Part shown: piece after piece, positions 35,745-43,846 of the stretch
Position numbering within the stretch: the first letter of the stretch is position 1
Layout of the letters: each line of letters starts with the position of its first letter
Assembly: GCF_014084105.1 (NCBI RefSeq)
Contig: NZ_CP048289.1
Coordinates: 2,489,922-2,553,921, forward strand
Direction: 5' to 3'
Origin: Streptacidiphilus sp. P02-A3a
GTDB taxonomy: Bacteria; Actinomycetota; Actinomycetes; Streptomycetales; Streptomycetaceae
DNA length: 64,000 nucleotides
Program-made: the position numbers and the translations under genes
The notes under the pieces: model-generated
Seen by the model: only the letters and a program-made list of their open reading frames with translations
Database searches by the model: none
Told to the model about the DNA's origin: nothing

Positions 35745-36611
35745 ATGACCACAGTTCAGCCGGGGAGCGGCTCGATGGTGCGCCGGATCCTCCTCGGCTC
35801 CCAGTTGCGCCGGCTCCGTGAGGCCAAGGGCATCACACGCGAGGACGCGGGCTACACGATCCGTGCCTCCGAGTCCAAGATCAGCCGCATGGAACTCGGG
35901 CGCGTCAGCTTCAAGGAGCGTGACGTGACGGACCTGCTCAGCCTCTACGGAGTGGAGGACGAGACCGAACGGGGCGCACTGCTGACACTGGTGCGCGAGG
36001 CCAACCAGGCCGGCTGGTGGCACAGTTTCAGCGACGCCATGCCCAACTGGTTCCAGACCTATGTGGGGTTGGAGGAGGCATCCGCCCTCATCCGGCTCTA
36101 CGAAGTGCAGTTCGTCCCTGGTCTGCTCCAGACCGAGGACTACATGCGCTCACTGATGACGCTCAACCGCCCCAACCTCGACCGCAGTGAGGTCGACCGC
36201 CGGATCAACGTCCGGATGCACCGTCAGAAGCTGGTCGAGGACGCCGAGGGCCCGCGGCTGTGGGCGATCGTGGACGAGGCCGCGCTGCGCCGTCCCGTCG
36301 GCGGGCCGACCGTCATGCGGGCGCAGATCCAGCGGCTGATCGAAGCCGCCGACATGCCCAACGTGATCCTCCAGGTGATGCCGTTCCGGTTCGGCGGCCA
36401 CGCGGCCGAGAGCGGCGCGTTCACCATCCTGCGCTTCCCCGAGCAGGACCTGCCCGACGTCGTCTACCTGGAGCAGCTCACCAGCGCGCTCTATCTGGAC
36501 AAGCGCGACGACGTCGACCAGTACCTCCAGGTCATGGAGCGGCTCAGCGTCGACAGCCAGACCCCCGGCCACAGCGTCGAACTGCTCAGCGAACTGCTCA
36601 AGGAGTCCTGA
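35745..36611 (+). CDS. XRE-type regulator with DUF5753 (WhiJ-like), module 2
   Basis: 288-residue regulator. HTH at about 15-70 (LRRLREAKGITREDAGYTIRASESKISRMELGR in part). The DUF5753 C-terminal domain includes YEVQFVPGLLQTEDYMRSLM, the conserved VILQVMPFRFGGHAAESGAFTILRFP and EQLTSALYLDKRDDV. ATG 35745 follows GGAGG at a good distance. Paralogue of the module 1 regulator. The end overlaps the convergent TetR gene by 14 bases. Probably autoregulates and controls the ATPase and DUF397 genes through GCACGTGC sites (inference). Confidence 0.9.
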   Translation: MTTVQPGSGSMVRRILLGSQLRRLREAKGITREDAGYTIRASESKISRMELGRVSFKERDVTDLLSLYGVEDETERGALLTLVREANQAGWWHSFSDAMPNWFQTYVGLEEASALIRLYEVQFVPGLLQTEDYMRSLMTLNRPNLDRSEVDRRINVRMHRQKLVEDAEGPRLWAIVDEAALRRPVGGPTVMRAQIQRLIEAADMPNVILQVMPFRFGGHAAESGAFTILRFPEQDLPDVVYLEQLTSALYLDKRDDVDQYLQVMERLSVDSQTPGHSVELLSELLKES

Positions 36612-37206
36612 ACGGGCTCGGCCGCACTCCCGGGTCGAGCCCGTAGCGCGTGAACAGGTCGTCCCTGATCATCAGGGGCTCGGCCTCCGCCCCCGGCAGC
36701 AGCAGCCCCATGCAGGCCCCCATCAGCGCGCTGCGCAGTACCGCGTGCTCAGCGATCGGGTCCTCGGCGCCGCGCCGGGCGAGCACCTGCCGCAGCAACC
36801 CGCCGAAACGCTTCTGCTCGGCGTCCTGGATGAATCCGGCCGCGCTCGGTGCCAGGATCAGCGACAGGTGGGTGCGCATCAGCGTCGGCCGGGCCGCCGC
36901 CAGTCCCAGGACCGAGTCGATCGCGGTGGCCAGCCACAGGTCGGCCGGGTCGTCGTCGGTGAGCGGGGCCAGCGCCGCCTCCAGCGTCTGGTGCATCAGC
37001 CGGTGCATCGACGTCTGCAGCAGCACCCGCTTCCCGGAGAAGTAGTACGAGACCAGTCCCCGGGCCAGTCCGGCCCGCTCGGCGATGTCGCCCAGGGTCG
37101 TCTGCTCGAACCCCCGCTCGTCCACCAGCTCGACGGTCGCCTGCATGATGCGGGCCCGGGACCGGGCCCGCATCGCCTCGTTGACTGCTGCCGCTCGGGG
37201 TGACAT
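36598..37206 (-). CDS. TetR family transcriptional regulator
   Basis: 202-residue repressor. HTH FEQTTLGDIAERAGLARGLVSYYFSGKRVLL at about 29-60 after RIMQATVELVDERG; the C-terminal ligand domain is generic. ATG 37206 follows AGGAG; the longer frame to 37338 is not used. A 7-bp-arm dyad overlaps its promoter at 37222-37238, typical of TetR autoregulation. It lies downstream of the DMT permease on the same strand but a hairpin separates them, so control of that permease is only a possibility. Confidence 0.9.
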   Translation of the reverse strand: MSPRAAAVNEAMRARSRARIMQATVELVDERGFEQTTLGDIAERAGLARGLVSYYFSGKRVLLQTSMHRLMHQTLEAALAPLTDDDPADLWLATAIDSVLGLAAARPTLMRTHLSLILAPSAAGFIQDAEQKRFGGLLRQVLARRGAEDPIAEHAVLRSALMGACMGLLLPGAEAEPLMIRDDLFTRYGLDPGVRPSPFRTP

Positions 37207-37221
37207 GGTGCTCCTGCGTTC

Positions 37222-37238
37222 ATTGGCCTCCGGCCAAT
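37222..37238. promoter_or_regulatory. TetR-type operator ATTGGCC-N3-GGCCAAT
   Basis: Perfect 7-bp inverted repeat with a 3-base spacer, 16 bases upstream of the tetR start and overlapping a TATA-like -10 on the minus strand. Confidence 0.65.
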
Positions 37239-37275
37239 ATACGACCGGGGAGCGTCGGACGCCCCGGACCGGATG

Positions 37276-37304
37276 GGTTCGCCGACGCGGGGGATCGGCG
37301 AACC
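37276..37304 (-). terminator. Terminator after the DMT permease
   Basis: Perfect 10-bp stem GGTTCGCCGA/TCGGCGAACC with a 9-base loop, downstream of the permease and upstream of tetR on the same strand. Confidence 0.6.
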
Positions 37305-37383
37305 GCCCGGGCCCGTGGCGTCCGCCTCGTTCGTGCACCGCTTTCGTCCGAGGGTTCGCGCGCCGCGTCCCTCCGAAGCACGG

Positions 37384-38310
37384 CTACCGGGGCAGCGGTG
37401 CCCGTCGCGCGCTCTCCCGCTGGGCGGTGCGGACGGCGGCCTCGACGCAGGCCGCGGGACAGGCGTCCGGCAGCGCCGGATGGCGTCCGATGACCACCAC
37501 GCCGAGCACGATGCAGAGCAGCCCCACGCCCTCCCAGGCCAGCGCGCCGGTGGTGAACCGCAGCCGGTCGCCGAGGAAGGCCACCCCGCAGGCGATCCCG
37601 GTCAGCGGCTGCGCGGCCGTCAGCGCGGGCAGGGACATCCGCAGCGGCGCGGCCTCGAACGCGCTCTGCACCAGGATCAGGCCGAGCACCCCGATCACCA
37701 CCACGGCGTAGGTCTGCCAACTGCGCAGCAGCAGCTCGACGCCGCCATGGCTGAAGCGCTGCCCGGCGGTCCGGGTCAGCGCGTCCTGCAGGCCGTAGAG
37801 CAGCCCGGCGGCCAGGGCCAGCAGGGTGGCCTCCTCCAGCATCGGCAGCCGCCGGGCGATCGACACCAGCAGCAGGGCCACCCCGGCGACCACTCCGAAC
37901 ACCAGCCAGTGCCGCAGCGACCCGGCCGCGGTCCCGCCGCCGGTCGGCTGCCCGCTGACGATGAAGGTGGTCACCCCGGCCGCGAGCAGCAGCACCCCGC
38001 CCCAGCCGGAGCGGCCCAGCGACTGATGGGTGATCGCCCGGGCCAGCCCCATGGCGAACAGCAGGTTGGTCGCCAGCAGGGGTTCCACCAGGGAGATCCG
38101 GCCCACGGACAGGGCGATCGCGCTCAGCACCTGGCCGCCGATCATGAACGCGATCCCGAGCAGCCACTTGCGCGACCGCATCAGCCGCAGCAGCAGCCGG
38201 TACGAGAGCATGTCCGAGGTCGGGGCCTGCTGGGCCGCGTGCTGCTGGAGCACGAAACCGAGGCCGAGAAGACAGGCCGCGCCCAGTCCGAGCAGGAAGA
38301 CCGTCACCAT
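37384..38310 (-). CDS. DMT superfamily permease (EamA/NIPA-like)
   Basis: 308-residue membrane protein with about nine or ten TM helices, of the drug/metabolite transporter fold in the single-chain 'QQHAAQQAP' branch common in Streptomyces. Features: GLGFVLQQHAAQQAP at the start, SLVEPLLATNLLFAMGLA, and SLPALTAAQPLTGIACGVAFLGDRL late. The cytosolic C-terminal tail is basic. Substrate unknown. ATG 38310. Monocistronic between M56 and tetR. Confidence 0.82.
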   Translation of the reverse strand: MVTVFLLGLGAACLLGLGFVLQQHAAQQAPTSDMLSYRLLLRLMRSRKWLLGIAFMIGGQVLSAIALSVGRISLVEPLLATNLLFAMGLARAITHQSLGRSGWGGVLLLAAGVTTFIVSGQPTGGGTAAGSLRHWLVFGVVAGVALLLVSIARRLPMLEEATLLALAAGLLYGLQDALTRTAGQRFSHGGVELLLRSWQTYAVVVIGVLGLILVQSAFEAAPLRMSLPALTAAQPLTGIACGVAFLGDRLRFTTGALAWEGVGLLCIVLGVVVIGRHPALPDACPAACVEAAVRTAQRESARRAPLPR

Positions 38311-38489
38311 GAGCCACCCAACGTCCAGTGCAGCCCGGACGCGTCCGGGATCCGCTCCTTCCTCGGCAGCGTAGCGCGGACCGATGAGAAGAGCCTGAGC
38401 ACGGACGCACCCCCAGCGGCTCCGAACGGAGCCCTGCCCCAGCTCTTACCCGGCTCCGGAAGCATCCGGCGGAGAGCCGGCCGGGCGGC

Positions 38490-39431
38490 TCACAGCAGGG
38501 CGCGCAGCCCCGGGGCGAAGGCCAGCAGCAGCGGCGCGCCGAGCGCGACCAGGGCGGTAGCGGTCAGCCGCAGCCGGTGCCCCACGGGCAGCCGGGGCTC
38601 GCCAATGAGCAGCCGGTCCACCCGGCGCGGGACCTCGGCGAGCGGGGCCGGGCAGCTGGGGGAGTGGGCGGCGTTCAGCTCGACCAGCGCGATCGCGGTG
38701 GCCAGCCGACCGTGCCTGCGGGCCGCGGAATCGTCGGCGGCCAACTCGACCAGACGGCCTACCTGCGAGCGGAACAGCCCGAACACCCGTGCGCCGGGGA
38801 AGCCGGAGTTCAGCGCCTCGGCGCACTGCATCAGCCAGTGGTGCCGCGCCCGGACGTGGCCGCGCTCATGGGCCAGGGCGGCGGCCAGCTCCCGATCGCT
38901 CAACCGGGTGAGCGCGCCGGTGGTCACCACCAGCCGGGCATCCGGACCGGGCAGCGACCAGGCCCGGGGCTGCGCGTTCTCCAGGACCACCAGCCGCTCC
39001 CCGGAGACCGGCCGCAGCCCCAGCCCCGGCGGCAGCTCCGGCGCCCGCGCGGTCAGCTCCCGCTGTCGGCGGCGGCGCAGCGCCCGGGCGAAGCGCACCT
39101 CGGCGGTCAGCGCCCCGGCGGTGCGGACCCCGCCGCAGGCCAGCAGCAGCGTCCCGGCGACCGCCCAGGGCCGGGTGAACGGCAGCCGGTAGGCGGACTC
39201 CACGCCGTGCGGAGCGCCCAGGAACAGCAGTCGCCCGGCCTCGGGCCAGGCGACGGTTCCGGTGAGCAGCATCGCCAGGCCGCAACAGAGCAGGACCGCG
39301 GCGACCAGGCACTGCCAGGCCCACAGCGCCAGTACCGGCTCGCGTTCCACCCAGCGGGCCCGCGTCAGCAGCCGCGGCCCGGCCGTGGCCAGCAGCAGGC
39401 CGAGCACCAGCAGGGCCGGCAGGACGTTCAC
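38490..39431 (-). CDS. M56/M48-type membrane metalloprotease (BlaR1-like, no sensor domain)
   Basis: 313-residue membrane peptidase. TM helices at about 5-22, 35-55, 90-110 and near the C terminus; zinc motif HERGH (LAAALAHERGHVRARHHW) with the downstream Glu in ELAADDSAAR. This is the protease half of BlaR1/MecR1-like proteins without the penicillin-binding sensor. GTG 39431 follows GGAGG by 5 bases; the frame opens at 39461. In actinomycetes it usually sits beside a BlaI gene; here none is adjacent, whereas an orphan blaI is at 8793. Confidence 0.87.
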   Translation of the reverse strand: MNVLPALLVLGLLLATAGPRLLTRARWVEREPVLALWAWQCLVAAVLLCCGLAMLLTGTVAWPEAGRLLFLGAPHGVESAYRLPFTRPWAVAGTLLLACGGVRTAGALTAEVRFARALRRRRQRELTARAPELPPGLGLRPVSGERLVVLENAQPRAWSLPGPDARLVVTTGALTRLSDRELAAALAHERGHVRARHHWLMQCAEALNSGFPGARVFGLFRSQVGRLVELAADDSAARRHGRLATAIALVELNAAHSPSCPAPLAEVPRRVDRLLIGEPRLPVGHRLRLTATALVALGAPLLLAFAPGLRALL

Positions 39432-39556
39432 GGGCGCCTCCGTCGGCAGATCCGACCGCACGCGACACTGCGTACCGGCCCAACCTATGCGCGGGTGCGC
39501 CGGCTGTCAGCCGTTCCCCGGATCCGTGACGCACGCCACGGGTCCCCGGCACAAGG

Positions 39557-40174
39557 TCACATGATCAGCAGCATGGTGAACATCCCGATCCCGAGCACCG
39601 TCCGGCAGGCGTTCGGCAGCTCCGGGGCGCCGAGCAGCCGCCGGACGACCGAGCCGGGCGCCGCCGTACCGATCGCCGCCCCCGCCGCCCCTGCCCCCGC
39701 ACCTGCCGCCGGGTTCGCGCCGCCGATCAGCCGGACCCCGCCGACCAGCGCGTACCCGCCGAAGAACAGCAGCAGCGCGCCGGTCAGCAGCGGGATCCCG
39801 GCCGCGTCCGCGCCGTCGGACATCCCCGCCATGCCGTGCCCGCCGGAGGCGGCGGCCACCGCCATGTAGACCATCGCCAGGTGTCCGACCGCGTGGTACA
39901 GGTGGTGCCCGCGGTGACCGGGCCGCAGCCCCTCGCCCAGCGACCAGACCGCCGCGGTGCCGAACAGCGCCGCCCAGAGCCACACCGGGACACCGCCGGA
40001 CAACCCGTAGGGGAGCGCCATCGCCGCCATCCCCAGTCCCTTGACCGCCTCCGAGGCGTCCAGCCGCCGCTCCGCCCGGGCCGCCCCGGGCCGCAGCAAC
40101 CGGGCCAGGCAGTAGAGCCCGGTCACGCCCGTCAGTCCGGCGAGTAACCAGTCCACCATCGCTGAGCCGTGCAT
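39557..40174 (-). CDS. DUF5134 family membrane protein
   Basis: 205-residue membrane protein with about five TM helices and His-rich loops (HRGHHLYHAVGHLAMVYM, GGHGMAGM), which could bind metal. The pattern matches DUF5134, a family without known function that often neighbours M56 or copper-related genes. ATG 40174 follows GGAGG; ATG 40159 is alternative. Confidence 0.72.
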   Translation of the reverse strand: MHGSAMVDWLLAGLTGVTGLYCLARLLRPGAARAERRLDASEAVKGLGMAAMALPYGLSGGVPVWLWAALFGTAAVWSLGEGLRPGHRGHHLYHAVGHLAMVYMAVAAASGGHGMAGMSDGADAAGIPLLTGALLLFFGGYALVGGVRLIGGANPAAGAGAGAAGAAIGTAAPGSVVRRLLGAPELPNACRTVLGIGMFTMLLIM

Positions 40175-40324
40175 CCGGGCCCCCCTCCAGGCCGCGCCCC
40201 GAGCGCTCTCCCCACGATGGCGGTCCGGGCCGCAGAACTACAGGGCGCAGCGGGGGGCGCACACCGGCAGCGCGCTCCCCGCGGCCCTCATCCTTGAGGA
40301 GGAAGCGGGGGTAACCCCGAGGCC

Positions 40325-40350
40325 CCATGTACTTCGAATGGAGTACGTGG
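40325..40350. promoter_or_regulatory. Imperfect dyad in the 344-base divergent gap before the glycosyltransferase
   Basis: CCATGTACT and AGTACGTGG pair over 9 bases (one G-U) with an 8-base spacer, about 170 bases upstream of the glycosyltransferase and 150 from the DUF5134 gene. Nothing else stands out in the 40175-40518 gap. Confidence 0.35.
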
Positions 40351-40518
40351 CCCCTCGTCTGCCCCCTCCGGACTACGAACCGACAGGACGTTAATCATCC
40401 CCCGGTCTGTCTTCCCTGGCCGAAGCGCTGGTTAGGTTGGACCGGCCCGAGTCGTCCGGCGAATGACAGGCAGGCCCTGCGTCAGCGACAAAGCAACCGA
40501 AGCAGGGACGAAACATTC

Positions 40519-41751
40519 ATGGGACGACTCCTTCGCCTCCCGATGCAGCGCCGCGCCGGAGCACAGCTCCCCACCCCGCCGCGTGCAGTGATCGTCTCCG
40601 CGAGCGTCGGCGCCGGGCACGACGCCGTCGCGCAGGAACTCGCGGAGCGCCTGGAAGAGGCCGGAGTCGTCGTCGACCGTCACGACTTCCTCGACGTGCT
40701 GCCGGGCCCGGCCGGACGGATCCTGGTCGGCTCCTACCACCGCATGCTGGAGCGGGCCCCGTGGAGCTGGAAGCTGCTCTACGGCAGCCTCGACAACCGC
40801 CGCGGCATGAGCATGCAGGCCAGCCTGTTCACCTTCCTGGCCGGACGCCGGATGAAGGCCCTGCTGCCGGACGACACCGCGATCGTGGTCTCCACCTACC
40901 CGCTGGCCAGCCAGGTGCTGGGGCGGCTGCGCCGCAGCGGCAAGGTCGAGCAGCGGGTGCACACGTACCTCACCGACTTCTCCGTGCACGCGCTGTGGAC
41001 CTCCAGCGAGATCGACGCCCACCTCGCCATCCACCAGGTCCCGGCCGCCCAGGCGCGGGCCGCGGGCTGCGCGGGGGTGCAGGTCATCGCCCCGGTGGTG
41101 GACCGCCGCTTCACGCCGGTCACCCCGCGCCTGCGCCGTGCCGCGCGCGCCCGGCTCGGCCTGCCCCAGGACGCCAGGCTGGCGCTGCTGGTCGGCGGCT
41201 CCTGGGGCGCGGGCGAGATCGAGCGCACCGTCGGCGACATCGAGGCGGCCGACCCGGGGATCACCTGCGTCGTCGTCTGCGGCCGCAACGAGACGCTGCG
41301 CGAGCGCCTGCTCGCCGCCGGCGTCCGGCACGCCTACGGCTGGGTGGACGACATGCCGAGCCTGATGCACGCCTCCGACGTGCTGGTGCAGAACGCGGGC
41401 GGGATGACCGTGCTGGAGGCCGTGGCCGCCGGGCTGCCGGTGCTGACCTACCGCTCGATACCCGGTCACGGCCTGACCAACGCGGCGGCGCTGGACGAGG
41501 CCGGGGTCGCCCGCTGGGTACGCAACCAGGGCGAACTGGCCGAGGCGCTGGACCAGGCGGTCCGCTCCGGCGGCGCCGCGGACGACGCGCAGGTGGTGGC
41601 GCTGCCCGGGGTGGACGTCGTCGACCTGCTGCTGGACAGCGCCGACCTGGGCCACCTGACCACACGTGCCGCCCGGGCCCACGCCGAGCACACGGCGGTC
41701 GTCGAGCACCTCGCAGAGCAGGCCACAGCCCCCATGGAGTACGTCCGTTGA
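40519..41751 (+). CDS. MGDG synthase/MurG-like glycosyltransferase
   Basis: 410-residue GT-B glycosyltransferase of the monogalactosyldiacylglycerol synthase/MurG type, probably adding a sugar from a UDP-sugar to a membrane lipid at the cytosolic face. N-terminal domain VIVSASVGAGHDAVAQELAERL; the C-terminal nucleotide domain has LLVGGSWGAGEIERT, GWVDDMPSLMHASDVLVQNAGGMTVLEAVAAGLPVLTY (in part), typical of this family. ATG 40519. Coupled to a polysaccharide deacetylase (TTGA overlap), a pairing that suggests cell-envelope glycolipid modification. Confidence 0.85.
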   Translation: MGRLLRLPMQRRAGAQLPTPPRAVIVSASVGAGHDAVAQELAERLEEAGVVVDRHDFLDVLPGPAGRILVGSYHRMLERAPWSWKLLYGSLDNRRGMSMQASLFTFLAGRRMKALLPDDTAIVVSTYPLASQVLGRLRRSGKVEQRVHTYLTDFSVHALWTSSEIDAHLAIHQVPAAQARAAGCAGVQVIAPVVDRRFTPVTPRLRRAARARLGLPQDARLALLVGGSWGAGEIERTVGDIEAADPGITCVVVCGRNETLRERLLAAGVRHAYGWVDDMPSLMHASDVLVQNAGGMTVLEAVAAGLPVLTYRSIPGHGLTNAAALDEAGVARWVRNQGELAEALDQAVRSGGAADDAQVVALPGVDVVDLLLDSADLGHLTTRAARAHAEHTAVVEHLAEQATAPMEYVR

Positions 41752-42482
41752 GTCGAGCACTGAAGACCGCAGCCGCTCTCGCCGGAGGGCTCGCGCTCGC
41801 GCACGCCGCTCCGGCGCTCACCTCGATCCAGCCGCTGGAGCCGCTGCGCACCAGGCTCTTCCCCGGCTACGGCGGCAAGGGCGACCCGGGCCATGTGGCG
41901 CTCACCTTCGACGACGGCCCGGACCCGCTGTCCACCCCGCGCTTCCTGAAGCTGCTGGAGAACCGCGGCCTGAAGGCGACGTTCTTCCTGCTCGGCTTCA
42001 TGCTGGAGCGGGACCCCGGCCTCGGCCGGGAGATCGCCGCCGCCGGGCACGAGATCGCGGTGCACGGCTACCTGCACCGCCCGATGCTGGTGCGCACGCC
42101 CCGGCAGACCCGGGACGACCTGCACCGCGCGCACGACCTGATCGCCTCCGCGACCGGGGAGCGCCCGCGCTTCTACCGGCCCCCGTACGGCGTGGCCACC
42201 ACCTCGGCGCTGACCACCGCGCGCTCGCTGGGGATGACCCCGGTGCTGTGGACCAGCTGGGGCGCGGACTGGCGCTCGGGCGCCACCGGCACCTCGGTCT
42301 ACGACACCGTCACCGGCAACCTGGCCGGCGGCGGCACCATCCTGCTGCACGACTCCGACTGCACCTCGGCCCCGGCCTCCTGGACGGCGACGCTGAGCGC
42401 CCTGCCGCGGATCCTGGACCGCTGCGAGACCGAGGGCTGGAAGGTCGGCCCGCTCGCGGAGCACGGCCTCGCCACGGTCTGA
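41748..42482 (+). CDS. Polysaccharide deacetylase (NodB domain)
   Basis: 244-residue CE4-type deacetylase with an N-terminal hydrophobic segment (signal peptide or anchor, residues 5-22) and so extracytoplasmic. NodB motifs: TFDDGPDP (metal Asp and catalytic Asp), HGYLH (metal His pair), FYRPPYG, WTSWGADW, and ILLHD near the end. TTG 41748 overlaps the glycosyltransferase stop and is preceded by GGAG. Likely removes acetyl groups from an N-acetylated envelope sugar, perhaps the product of the upstream transferase. Confidence 0.88.
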   Translation: MSRALKTAAALAGGLALAHAAPALTSIQPLEPLRTRLFPGYGGKGDPGHVALTFDDGPDPLSTPRFLKLLENRGLKATFFLLGFMLERDPGLGREIAAAGHEIAVHGYLHRPMLVRTPRQTRDDLHRAHDLIASATGERPRFYRPPYGVATTSALTTARSLGMTPVLWTSWGADWRSGATGTSVYDTVTGNLAGGGTILLHDSDCTSAPASWTATLSALPRILDRCETEGWKVGPLAEHGLATV

Positions 42483-42511
42483 CCGCGCCACGTTCCGAAC
42501 GCTCGGCGCAC

Positions 42512-42559
42512 CGGAACGGCGGTGGCGCGGTCCGACCGGGCCGCGCCACCGCCGTTCCG
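42512..42559. terminator. Bidirectional terminator, 19-bp perfect stem
   Basis: Arms 42512-42530 and 42541-42559 are exact complements with a 10-base loop, between convergent deacetylase and permease genes. Confidence 0.85.
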
Positions 42560-42572
42560 TGTTCCGGTCGGC

Positions 42573-43631
42573 TCAGACCGCCACCGACTCCGCTTCCTCC
42601 TCGTCCTCCGCCACGGCCGCCGCCGCGTCGGCCGCGTGCCCGCGCCGCCGCTCGGCGATCCCCGCCACGCCGGTCACCAGCAGGCCGAGGACCAGCCAGA
42701 GCGCCAGCGTCAGCAGGTTGCGGCTGAGCCCGTGGTCGCCGAAGTAGACCAGGTCGCGGGAGCCCTCGACGAACCCGGCGCCGTTCCAGAAGGCGTGCAG
42801 CCCGCCGAAGAAGCCGTTCTGCATCTCCGGCCGGTAGATCCCGCCGGAACTGGTGAAGTTCAGCATCACGAACAGCGCCATCACCCCGAGCGTGGTCCAC
42901 CGCTTGAGGAAGGTGTGCAGGCCGACGCCGACGTAGAGGATCCCGGCCGAGTACAGCCAGGCCATGCCCCAGATACCCCACAGCCCGTGGTCCACCAGGT
43001 GGAACAGCGGCCCGGCGAACAGCGCGCCGAGAAGGCTCACCACGAAGGACACGCCGACCACCAGCAGCGCCCGCAGTCGCATCGGCAGCGCCCCGCCCAC
43101 CCCGCCGAGTACCGCGACCGAGGCGTAGGAGCCGATGCTCACCGCCACCAGCAGGAAGAACAGGCCCTGTCCGGTCGGGTCGCCGGGGGCGGTCGGCGCC
43201 ACGTCGGTGACGGTCAGCGGCTGTCCCTGGGCGGCGGCCACCGGGGTGAACACCTTCTCGACCACGGTCGCGTCGGTGTCGGAACCGGCCGAGGCGACGA
43301 TCAGCTGCGGCGCCCCACCCGGCAGGTAGGCCCCGGCGATGTCGCGGGACAACAGCGCGTCCACGGCCGCCTGCCGGTCCGGCACGGTCCGGACGTCGAG
43401 CGCCTGCCCGGCGTCCGCCCTGAGGGTGTCCGCGAAGGCGGTGGCCGAGGGGCCCGAGCCGACGACCGCCACCGGCAGATGGTGCGGCGCGGGCGCGGCG
43501 AAGGCGCCCAGGTAGGCGAGCCCCATGCCGAGGCACATGAGCAGCGGGGTGAGCAGGTGCGTGAGCACGTGGCGCAGCTCCGGACCGCGCAGTCCCGGCT
43601 CGGTCGTCACGGCTCGTTGCCCGGCGGACAT
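42573..43631 (-). CDS. ABC-2 type / YhgE-Pip-like membrane protein
   Basis: 352-residue membrane protein: one TM near 25-45, an extracellular domain (VAVVGSGPSATAFADTLRADAG..., AGSDTDATVVEKVF), then five or so TM helices. This is the DUF3533/YhgE-Pip or ABC-2 permease layout; it may export a drug or lipid, function unproven. The C-terminal tail is acidic (EDEEEAE). ATG 43631 after GGAGG. Its promoter carries twin AGTTG-N7-CAACT dyads, implying a dedicated repressor encoded elsewhere. Confidence 0.72.
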   Translation of the reverse strand: MSAGQRAVTTEPGLRGPELRHVLTHLLTPLLMCLGMGLAYLGAFAAPAPHHLPVAVVGSGPSATAFADTLRADAGQALDVRTVPDRQAAVDALLSRDIAGAYLPGGAPQLIVASAGSDTDATVVEKVFTPVAAAQGQPLTVTDVAPTAPGDPTGQGLFFLLVAVSIGSYASVAVLGGVGGALPMRLRALLVVGVSFVVSLLGALFAGPLFHLVDHGLWGIWGMAWLYSAGILYVGVGLHTFLKRWTTLGVMALFVMLNFTSSGGIYRPEMQNGFFGGLHAFWNGAGFVEGSRDLVYFGDHGLSRNLLTLALWLVLGLLVTGVAGIAERRRGHAADAAAAVAEDEEEAESVAV

Positions 43632-43647
43632 CGGCGGACCTCCAGTT

Positions 43648-43690
43648 AGTTGGTGTTTACAACTTATTGCTCAAGTTGCACTATACAACT
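43648..43690. promoter_or_regulatory. Twin operators AGTTG-N7-CAACT
   Basis: Two identical 17-base dyads at 43648-43664 and 43674-43690, with centres 26 bases apart, 17-59 bases upstream of the permease start. The region is strikingly AT-rich for this genome. The binder is unknown; MarR or TetR type is plausible. Confidence 0.65.
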
Positions 43691-43778
43691 ATCGTCCGCC
43701 GGATGCACGCCCTGGGGTCGCCTCGGGGTCAGAAAGTCGGACAATAGCCGCAAAGAACGCATGTTCGCCAACGCGCCC

Positions 43779-43806
43779 TTGAACGGGATAACCTTCTGTA
43801 TATACG
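43779..43806 (+). promoter_or_regulatory. Candidate sigma-70-type promoter for the DUF6421 operon
   Basis: TTGAAC (43779-43784), a 16-base spacer and TATACG (43801-43806), with the gene ATG 41 bases downstream. The pattern is good for a vegetative promoter. Confidence 0.45.
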
Positions 43807-43846
43807 GTGCCTTAACGACAGTTCCTTCGGCCTAAGCAGGGTTGCT

